A stretch of DNA of 28,890 nt from Perkinsus olseni. Taxonomy: Eukaryota; Perkinsozoa; Perkinsida. Under the pieces are notes generated by a model. The model was given only the letters and a program-made list of their open reading frames with translations, did no database searches and was not told the origin of the DNA. Made by a program: the position numbers and the translations under genes. The stretch is taken from assembly GCA_013115125.1 (NCBI GenBank), contig JABANN010000441.1, positions 1-28,890 of the forward strand. Direction: 5' to 3'. Position 1 is the first letter of the stretch. Every line of letters starts with the position of its first letter. Below, one piece after another: positions 21,824 through 28,890 of this stretch.

Positions 21824-21925
21824 CTTTCAGCACGAAAAAGAGAATTTTCCTGTCTTTTCACTGTAAAGACGGGGGTTTTCATTTCTTTCTCTCCCAAAAC
21901 AACCCCGTCAATGATATGCTGAAAG
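21824..21925. repeat. Inverted repeat enclosing a hairpin
   Basis: A 9-bp perfect inverted repeat (CTTTCAGCA at 21824-21832, TGCTGAAAG at 21917-21925) flanks about 84 bases. Inside, GTCTTT and AAAGAC form a second stem, and A/T-rich blocks on each side are partly complementary. It lies between the PH-like gene start and the short J-domain gene, both on the minus strand, so it could be a 5' leader or 3' end structure, or a tiny inverted-repeat element. Confidence 0.4.
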
Positions 21926-22007
21926 ACCTTGCCAAACAGCCGCCGTGAGTTGGAGAGAGACCGAGAACAACGCTCAGAGCGGAGACAACAAACCCCGCTT
22001 CCATCAC

Positions 22008-22262
22008 CTGTGACCGTCGTATTTATCAGGATGCCATTTCCTAGCCAACCGTTTGTATGCAGTCCTTATTTCATCCAACCCAGCACCGGGATTCAACCCC
22101 AGTATGCGGAAACAATCGTGACGGTCCTATCGAGGACAACTTGAGGACAGGAGAGTTGAAGAGCATCACCTTCAAGGAAGCGGTGGTGACTGTCTCATAG
22201 AAAGCCTCTTCTTCGTCGTCGTGGTCATCCACCTCTTCACCAGGCATGTTACGCACGACCAT
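22008..22262 (-). CDS. Second J-domain protein, apparently cut after the HPD motif
   Basis: Exons 22170-22262 and 22008-22126 (intron 43 nt) give an acidic N-terminus (EEVDDHDDEEEAFYE) followed by the first half of a J domain: FRILGLNPGAGLDEIRTAYK, and HPD at residues 63-65 (KWHPDKYDGH). HPD is essential for Hsp70 activation and is intact. A donor-like GTGATGG follows at 22007, but no exon with the usual third and fourth helices (AYEVLSD-type) was found before the next gene begins at 21744. A frame containing LFGKVFQHIIDGVVLG lies there but would need a one-base shift or an unusual splice. The gene is either truncated or very divergent at its 3' end. Confidence 0.65.
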
Positions 22263-22694
22263 TAAGTAACATAGACAAAAACTATCGTATTGTCTCTCCC
22301 GAGCGAACTACGGGAAAAACGCAAGGCATGAAACCCACGGCAACCTAGGAAGCTCCTGAATTGCAGGTAACGCCGGGGGAGAGAAACCCGAGACCAAACC
22401 CGAGACCCGTCCCGACACCCGAGAGAGCAACGAAATTCTCGGAGACGCTTGTTGGAATTCGTTTTACTCAATTAAATTTTTGGAAGTACCCGTGGAACCA
22501 TCGCGCTTCCAACAACAGAGCAAGATTCAACATCATCTTAGCCTTGTGCACGCGTGCAAAAAATCGACTTGCTTCGTTTCTCTGCGAGGACGAGTAAGCC
22601 TAAAGATCTCCCTGGGCGGGCAACTTCAAACTTGATATATTGATAGGTCAACGTTCCCCTCCTCAGTTCACCCGCCGTCACTAGCGGCGCTTCG
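22263..22694. promoter_or_regulatory. Divergent intergenic strand-switch region with CCCGAGA repeats
   Basis: These 432 bases separate the ATG of the minus-strand J-domain gene (22262) from the ATG of the plus-strand lectin gene (22695), so both upstream regions lie here. CCCGAGA occurs at 22387, 22399 and 22418, with a variant CCCGACA at 22411; the first two copies are 12 bp apart. Open frames cross it on both strands but lack domain motifs. A shared bidirectional promoter is an inference from layout. Confidence 0.5.
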
Positions 22695-25159
22695 ATGCTC
22701 CAGCACGTGGCCTTTTTCCTGTTCGTCACCACCCTGGTCTGTAGCGCTCCCCTGTATGCTGATGTCCTTCATGATTTCGTGGTAGTGGCCTTCACGATTT
22801 GAGTCCATCGACACTACTCGGCGTAACAAGGAGCTTCCTTATTAGGTGAAGCTGAACTTCAGTCGTACGGAGGTCGAGGATGCTGAAGCCACTCGAATAA
22901 GATTCCCCGGTGGCCAGACGTTTTCTTGCAGCATCGGCGGTGATGCAGCTTCCCGAAGGATCCCTGGTGGGGGCGATGACCTGGTAGCGGTCGGCCTGGC
23001 CACCTTGTCCTGTATAGAATTTTACTTAGGTGGTCAAGGCCAAGTCCGTGGCCATCTCACCGCGTTGCCATCATGTGAGTCACTTCCTGCAGTCACAGCT
23101 TTCATGGATGACCCCGCCTTAGTACCGCTTCCCGACCGAATACTGGTCGTATGAGCTGTGTCCAGGAAGGGAGGCTTCACAGTTCAGAGTAGATGGCTCC
23201 ACTACCAGCTCTAAGCATGTCCCTAAGACGCTCATCGGTGAGCCTCCACAGTGAAGCCCTCGTTGGCCGACGGAAACGATATACTACATAGGTAGTTTCG
23301 TCGAAGGCAGTCGACGAGTCCTTGGCAATGGTACCATTGAGGAACGGTATGATGGCGGTGCAGCTAACCGTAAAGCAACTGTAGGGACGGCAATTGAAGC
23401 CACCAAGCGAGTACCTTGCATAGGTCCATTATGTATGTGCTCGGACTACGGACATTTTTACCGAAATCACCGAGCCCGAGATCCATCAGTGAGCCTCACG
23501 TCTCTCAATCTCGCGTGAAAACCGCGGATCTAGATATCGCTTCGTTTTGGGCCATCCAGCGGCGTGTAATACGTACACTCTCGACGACGGGACGTATGTC
23601 TACGACGAATTTGAAGATGAAGGCCCGGTAAGAGTCATCCAACCCCGTGCTTCTACCCATCGACCTGCGTCAGTTCGACAATCTCAGCGACGTGCCGGAG
23701 GCTAGGGAGAGCTCCGTCACCATCGATCGCCTCATTTCATTGGACTACGGGGTAGTATTCAACCACTCCATCTCTCCAACCTCCGTATCACATCCCTACT
23801 GGATGGGTGTCTTGCTTTTTCTGATGAAATTTGCGGTAACCACCACTAGTCGCGTGGACGTCATTCTAGCCCTCTCCCCTGAACTCATTGCAGAAGAGAT
23901 CTCCTCGTAAACGTGCTGTGTAATGGGACTCTAGTGGGTGCCGTGATGGCACTGTAGTCGAACTGGTAGGAAAAATTCCTAAAGACCCGTACTCTCTGGG
24001 AAGCGTGGGGATTCCTCCTTCCGAGCATCGCCTCTCGGAGCGGAAACGGCTGGGCCGTAGTCTCTCCCTACTTCGAAAGAGCTGAGTATCTCACCGGGAT
24101 GCGTGCGTGACAAAGCCTTCCATTGGTTGTCTAGCTCCATCTTCGTGTTTCACTCAGCGGAAGTCTCGGTCACTTTACGGAGGTTCAACGGCGACATCAT
24201 CATCATCAGGATGCAGCAATTTCACTATCGGATACTGGTCCTACCGATACTGCTATCCTCATGTTTTATGGCAGTACCACGTGTCCTCAGCTACAGGCGA
24301 GGTAGTGCTCATTGCTCTATCTCTTGTCATTCTACAGTACTCTTCAGATCGAGGGAAGACCCCATTTACTCGGGACCATCACCAATGTAAGGACATGTTG
24401 CTGCGTACGAGTATTGTAATGCTGTATATGTTAGGGTAGTCGAGAGTCTCTCGAGGCCGACGAGGAGAGCTTCGTCAACCGAGTGCCCGCCTTCAGCCTC
24501 AGCTCCTCGGCATCGCCCCTCAGTGAAAGCGACCATGTGAGCTAGTGGGCCGTGCATGTCGCATGGGGAATCGCTGCGGTGGGTTGTCAGCGTCCTGATT
24601 AAATTGCCTGTGGATGACTTTCCGGCTAGGCTGTTTGCTTAGGCCAAGAATGGGTCTTAGGATACTTAATGGAAAAGAGTTGATGGTGTTGGGTGATAAA
24701 GTTGATACATGATGGTATCATCACGGTCGTCGTTGTAGGGTCGACGATGGCCTAAGGCAGTTCGCCACGAAGTTATGTACACGCTCGGTAATGGCAGCAT
24801 CTGTCGCGAGAACAACGAGACCAGATCAGTACGATCCGGGCTTTCCTTCCGAAGTGAGGGACATGTCGGTAGGTGCTGGTAAAGTTGGCCTGCCCTGAGG
24901 ACTGGGAAGAGTGGAAGGCAGGAAAAGACCCTCGAGTGGAATCCCTAGTAGAGGTACCGCATGGCGATCGTTCAGAAGGGCTATGAGCCATCCATCTCAG
25001 GTCGCCTTATGCCGCTACACTCTATCCATCTCCGTACCAGCTCTCTGCGCCGATCTGAGAATGCTGCCTCGGAAGCGTAACAGTGCGGAGGACGAGATCA
25101 GCTGCTTTCGTGTGGAGTCGAGTGAGTTGCGACCGTTGGAGTTGAAGTCAGCAGACTGA
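22695..25159 (+). CDS. Erlectin (XTP3-B)-like ER lectin with two MRH domains, 539 residues
   Basis: Sixteen exons join into 1620 nt: 22695-22781, 22846-22983, 23030-23074, 23123-23237, 23292-23380, 23424-23488, 23534-23627, 23674-23906, 23935-24056, 24135-24301, 24348-24386, 24435-24536, 24739-24828, 24873-24947, 25001-25159 (the first seven certain; the join at 23907-23934 is only 28 nt). A signal peptide (MLQHVAFFLFVTTLVCSAP) opens it. MRH domain 1 (about 88-191) has EYWSYELCPG, Gln in SQF, Arg in NRKATVHYVC, and Glu and Tyr in EITEPEIHQY. MRH domain 2 (about 334-503) has GYWSYRYC, Gln in WQYH, Arg in ENNETRS, and Glu/Tyr in VESL and CRYTL. Thus both keep the four mannose-contact residues. 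Erlectin and OS-9 deliver misfolded glycoproteins to ER-associated degradation. Two genes of one domain each remain possible. Confidence 0.85.
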
Positions 25160-26055
25160 ATGGAAGGCGAATTCTGCGGCCTTCTTCGATTGATGGAATC
25201 TTCTCCTTATTGGTGCATGAGATTGGGGACATGCCAGTGGCTGCTCAGAAGGAGATGCGACGGTTTCACTATGTTCGATATTTTGATTATTCGGTTTGAT
25301 ATTTGCCTGTGTGCTGAGTTGCGATCAGTATTGGTCAATGCCGATCCATGGAGGGAGGATTGTCCCCCCCACCGACAGCAATCAGAAGCCTACCCCGCCC
25401 TCAGTTCTCAACCTTATCCGTTCAATTAGTTCGTCCTAGTTCTTTACATACTACCAGTTAAGATGCCTTCCGGGTTCACGTGTCTCGGTGGCGTGGCACA
25501 TTACGTGCAAGCTAATGAAGGATTTTCGTGTCACAGCTCGTTTTCACCAGGTGTTCCGTATATGGACTCCCGTAACACTGTTATACCGACCAATAAACGT
25601 CTCAATTTTTCACCAAGCAAAATTTGTGTCCATTTCTCACCGCAAGATTCAGTCATGAGATCGATATCCTTCGCAGGGAAACTGTCTTGCTGACTGAGGT
25701 AAGGAAATCGCCGCTAAGGACATCAATGCCATGAGTCATGAAATTAATGTCCTTATTGATAGAGTTGAACTCCCTATTAGAGCCCTGCCGCTGGAATGAC
25801 TTGTTCCATTTACCAGCTGAATGTGCCTACTTCGACCCTACCGCCTGACCCCTGTCTTTGCTCGCTAATGTGATATCCTTGACCGCTGGCATAACGGCCT
25901 CACACTAGTCCGAAAATACTTTTGCTGAATGGTATAGATTTGGTGAAGTTCCGGCTTAATGACGGAAGACACGTCGTAGAGGTATGTGCACGAGGACCTC
26001 GAGATTGTAAATCTCAGATTTATAGGGTCAACTTGAAACCCAAATTCATGCTCTT
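25160..26055. other. No resolved gene; possible decayed coding sequence
   Basis: After the lectin stop the sequence becomes A+T-richer. Plus-strand frames at 25160-25429 and 25463-25693 and minus-strand stretches near 25500-25900 all look partly protein-like, without introns that join them. The first copy of a 78-bp repeat lies at 25822-25899. I cannot say which strand, if either, is coding. Confidence 0.3.
25822..25899. repeat. 78-bp repeat, copy 1
   Basis: About three quarters identical (59 of 78 positions by eye) to 27344-27421, in the same orientation and without gaps. The shared end CGCTGGCATAACGG/GGCTGGCATAACGG is best kept. Both strands of the two copies give similar peptides, so it may be an exon of a duplicated gene or part of a repeat family. 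Confidence 0.6.
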
Positions 26056-26571
26056 ATGGGCGAGATCGCCCCCCTCAAATTTAGGTCCTTACTCGCTAAA
26101 TTGATTTACTTTCTCGGGGCGCACCCCTCAACTGACTTCCTTGTTTCCAAATCCGATTCGCAGTCTTTTGAACCCGGCACCAAACGATTCTCGAAGATCT
26201 TTACGGCTTATGCCGGACCGAATTTCGACATCGGGATCGAGGGTATCTTCAAAGCATCTACTGGCGATTCTATCAACCAGGGTGTATCTATTGCTCTTGA
26301 CCTCGCAATGACCACCGAGGACAATAATCTCTTTACTCGGGAGATCATTGTAGAAGGTACACTGCGTATTTGGTTTAACCCGTTCATTCATTTGCAACCC
26401 TCACTCGACATCTTCCACGAGGAGGTCAAAATCAGTACCTTTTCTGGTTCCGTTATGTTCGCCGTTATGCTAGCACACTCATCCATTCCGTATCTTCCAG
26501 GGAAAACTCCTTGGTGCGTCTTGCGGAGAACTTCCTTTGTCCCAATCTCCTCTAATTTCCAACTGTTGTGA
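26056..26571 (+). CDS. 171-codon open frame of unknown function, possible paralogue fragment
   Basis: An intronless frame from ATG at 26056 to TGA at 26571. Codon third positions favour C/T, as in the confirmed genes. Its middle (NFDIGIEGIF, then GVSIALDLAMTTEDN) has alternating hydrophobic residues like beta strands. It loosely resembles the secreted protein at the end of the window (FKLNITVYIF, then SVNFHIEIANN). No signal peptide is present, so it may be an internal exon or a decayed copy of that gene. The antisense strand is also open for 89 codons here. The paralogy is a weak, by-eye judgement. Confidence 0.35.
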   Translation: MGEIAPLKFRSLLAKLIYFLGAHPSTDFLVSKSDSQSFEPGTKRFSKIFTAYAGPNFDIGIEGIFKASTGDSINQGVSIALDLAMTTEDNNLFTREIIVEGTLRIWFNPFIHLQPSLDIFHEEVKISTFSGSVMFAVMLAHSSIPYLPGKTPWCVLRRTSFVPISSNFQLL

Positions 26572-27005
26572 TCTTGTCGAAGGCTGCGAACACTGCAGCT
26601 TCACGCTGCAACCTTCAGCAGCTTGTTGGGTCCTTTGTGGACCATCCAATATCGACGGGATAGTGGAGTCGTATATTTCTCACTTTGAGTCATGACTGTC
26701 ATGTTCCATTTAATGTTCTTTGTACCATCGTGGAGATACAGTCTACGCAGTCGTCGGTTGCCCTATACGCATACCATCACCCTCGTCTCAATACATTTTT
26801 TGAAGTCTACGTCACTTCAGTTGATTCCACAAGCTAATAGGTCATTGCATAGCCCAGTAAACGATCCTACTGCTTGGTTGACAGCGAATAGTACTTCAAG
26901 CGAGGGGCCAGGGGTCTCTTCCATAAGTCTCTTAGAGGAAAAATCCTCAGAGTTCCTAGAGCAGAAACTGCCGGATTTTCCTTGAATCGGGTTTGAAAGT
27001 GCTCG

Positions 27006-27030
27006 AGAAGAGAAGAGAAGAGAAGAGAAG
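27006..27030. repeat. (AGAAG)5 microsatellite
   Basis: Five perfect tandem copies of AGAAG. No other pure microsatellite of this length was noticed in the window. It crosses overlapping frames on the minus strand without changing register in a meaningful way. Confidence 0.9.
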
Positions 27031-27343
27031 ACCTCTTTCGTCCATCTGCTTCGTAAGGATTGAGAGGTACAGTACGCATCGGGGACCACTTCATGAAGGA
27101 AAATTCTCCTAGCGAACCCCTAAAGAACTCTAACAAGTTTCAACGGAGATTTCAACAGTCATTGCTCCTCGCGTATCTCAGCTGAAAAACCTCAACCTCC
27201 TTGGCAAGCTGGTCACGGAATTGTGAGGATCGATGAAAGCAGTCGTACCGACAAGGTCGAGCGATCATGGGGCAGCAGCGTAAATTTTCGATGAAAACTC
27301 CGAGCCGATTATACCTGCCCGGCTCGAAGGAGTATTTAGTGGG

Positions 27344-27421
27344 TGTCCCTATTTCGACAACGCCGCCAAACCGCTGCCTTCGCTCTCTAATGCGGTATCC
27401 CCGACGGCTGGCATAACGGTG
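27344..27421. repeat. 78-bp repeat, copy 2
   Basis: Partner of 25822-25899, 1,522 bp away in direct orientation. In the plus frame it reads CPYFDNAAKPLPSLSNAV and on to TAGITV, matching CAYFD and NVISLTAGIT of copy 1. In one minus frame both copies begin with RYAS and end in GG.VE.GT. Which reading is biological is undecided. Confidence 0.6.
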
Positions 27422-28241
27422 TACCACCGAGCACCACAGTCTCGATCTGGTGTAGATTATGCGTCGCCGAATTCCCGTGACGCGTCAAGCTTTGTCTCAT
27501 AGTGTAGCCGGGCTTCGAAACATCGCTCATTATCACAACAATCCTGCTCTTTAATGTGCAGGGGACGTGTCGTCACTTGAAGTGGTGACCAAGCAAGCAA
27601 CCCTGAGGACTGAGTCGTTTCGCAGCACGCTACTACTCCGTTATCAGTGCCACTGATTCAGTGGTCTTGTGCGAAGAGTCTCTACAATTGAGATGTGCCT
27701 CCTAATGTTCATTTGCGTCCGTAGGTAGTTGCGACTATTCAAAAAACGCTAACACCCTATAACGAGGTCGCTGTTTGCCGAAGCGGGTCCGCAGATGAGC
27801 TCCTTCCACGTCAAAGAGCGTACAGGCTGATGGCGAACTAATGCCGTCGCCCGCACAGCGATGCTCTCGGGTTCACCTGCGCACATGAACGATACCCGCC
27901 AGCTTCACTCGCTCAGGGTGAATGTGAGGTTCCGAAAACCGGCTGGTCATACCGTCATTGTGATGTGCCGGATCTGGTGAGCATGGGCCCCCGCTCGGGT
28001 CGCGGCCTGGTCGCTCCAGGGAGGCAATCCTTCAGCGGAAGTCCCATGCCTCTCGCCTCTTGTTGGGACAGCGTATTCGTTGTGAGCTTCAGGTAGGTGT
28101 TTCCGAGCAGGTCTCAGTTCACACTGATCATGCCGTATTGAGTGGTTTACTTTAAAAAGACGAGGAGTCTCTTTTTTCGGCCACGATCTCTGATTTTTGC
28201 TCCTCAACCTTTTACTTAGAGGGAATGTTTTGAATACAGTG

Positions 28242-28318
28242 GCGCTCAATGAGCGCGCGTACAACTAGCAGCGCGATAAGCTGAGCGCACAGGTACATGT
28301 CGCACAGGGACGCGTCCC
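28242..28318. repeat. Two GC-rich palindromes upstream of the secreted-protein gene
   Basis: A 7-1-7 palindrome (GCGCTCA, A, TGAGCGC) at 28242-28256 and a perfect 12-bp palindrome (GGGACGCGTCCC) at 28307-28318. They lie 250-330 bases before the ATG at 28572. They could be regulator sites; no family is implied. Confidence 0.5.
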
Positions 28319-28571
28319 GTGTCGAACATGGGCGAAAAGTGACGCGGAAGTTCACCACGATAGCATACGGCGTCATCTCCCTCGAGGGGTGTATTTATTT
28401 GCCATGATTAAACTATTCCGCCGTGATTCCTGCGAAATTCGACTGGACCTCCTCCGCCGAAGTTGTGCGGGACCGACGAGGTGACGAACGTGCACGCATA
28501 CTTAACGCCTGCTTGACGCTAACCACAACCCTCTCATTCAACGACCACCTAAGAGTCAATCTAAAAGTTTG

Positions 28572-28890
28572 ATGAGAGCATTTATCCTAGTGTTCCTGAC
28601 GGCTTCATATGGGGCTGCGGCACTCGTTGATGGCTCGGTTCAGCGCGGGGTACCGAGACGTTTGTATGATACTCCGATCGCCTACCCGGTGAACTGTACC
28701 GGTGCTGAGAAGCCCGCTACCGAGCCCTTCTGTGTCATTGGTAGCTTCAACACCTCAGGTGGCTTCAAGCTGAATATAACCGTCTACATCTTCGACGTTG
28801 ATGACCCCAAGAAATCTGTCAATTTCCATATTGAGATCGCAAATAATAATACGACCCCGACTGGTCTCAATATCACTGGTGGAGGGAGCG
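28572..28890 (+). CDS. Secreted, N-glycosylated protein, 3' part beyond the window
   Basis: The frame opens at ATG 28572 and is still open after 106 codons at the window end. The first 18 residues (MRAFILVFLTASYGAAAL) form a clear signal peptide, followed by a basic patch (VPRRLYD). The remainder has two cysteines and several Asn-X-Ser/Thr sequons (NCT, NTS, NIT twice, NTT), as expected of a protein passing through the ER. Alternating hydrophobic residues (FKLNITVYIF, SVNFHIEIA) suggest a beta-sandwich. I recognise no family. No intron is seen in this first 319 nt, which is unusual here. Function is unknown; surface or extracellular location is inferred. Confidence 0.75.
   Translation, partial: MRAFILVFLTASYGAAALVDGSVQRGVPRRLYDTPIAYPVNCTGAEKPATEPFCVIGSFNTSGGFKLNITVYIFDVDDPKKSVNFHIEIANNNTTPTGLNITGGGS

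Larger units (their letters stand above)
26572..28571. other. Long region without a resolved gene
   Basis: Two kilobases with open frames on both strands (plus 26692-26985; minus 26867-27136, 27152-27427 and 27947-28264) but no domain motif or consistent splicing. It contains the AGAAG microsatellite, copy 2 of the 78-bp repeat, and palindromes near 28.24-28.32 kb. The last 250 bases should include the promoter of the secreted-protein gene. Confidence 0.4.

Noticed and set aside
27152-27427. 91-codon minus-strand frame as a gene
   Set aside because: It overlaps the second 78-bp repeat, where the plus strand reads equally well, and no flanking exons join to it.
1-28890. CRISPR array, rRNA genes or bacterial operons
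   Set aside because: No regularly spaced repeats, no conserved rRNA blocks, and the genes are split by spliceosomal introns.

Overview
The window looks like nuclear DNA of an intron-dense alveolate protist, most likely Perkinsus or a close relative. This is inferred from tiny GT-AG introns (mostly 42-65 nt) every 50-150 coding bases, a long organelle-type RAP-domain protein with FASTK/HPR-like helical repeats, and long runs of genes on one strand. Most gene models below were built by hand by joining exons at GT/AG sites so that phase and family motifs continue. Several close as complete reading frames divisible by three; the rest are marked approximate.

Minus-strand block, about 0.4-22.3 kb, listed from low to high coordinates (the reverse of transcription). 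It holds an intronless aquaglyceroporin (433-1254), a compact BET protein with one bromodomain and a NET domain (1665-3217), an unrecognised gene (about 3.4-5.2 kb), and a palindrome-rich stretch (5.2-6.7 kb). Next come an unrecognised 199-residue protein (6676-7726), a multi-exon RAP-domain protein (7828 to about 13.8 kb), an unrecognised 173-residue protein (14285-15174), a pterin-4a-carbinolamine dehydratase lacking a visible first exon (15304-15590) and a decayed retroelement with an RNase H-like region (about 15.8-17.3 kb). The block ends with a 325-residue J-domain protein (17464-18930), a tRNA-like element (19299-19371, plus strand), a 519-residue PH-like protein with a long acidic tail (19923-21744) and a second, short J-domain gene (22008-22262).

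Plus-strand block, 22.7 kb to the end. A 432-bp divergent strand-switch region carries repeated CCCGAGA motifs. It leads into an erlectin (XTP3-B)-like ER lectin with a signal peptide and two MRH domains (22695-25159, 539 residues). A less ordered stretch follows, with a 171-codon open frame and a 78-bp repeat in two copies. The window ends inside a secreted, N-glycosylated protein gene (28572 onward).

The genes do not form one pathway. By family they cover glycerol/water transport (aquaglyceroporin), chromatin reading (BET), organelle RNA metabolism (RAP protein), tetrahydropterin recycling (dehydratase) and protein folding or ER quality control (two J-proteins, the two-MRH lectin). I saw no CRISPR array, rRNA or bacterial operon structure.
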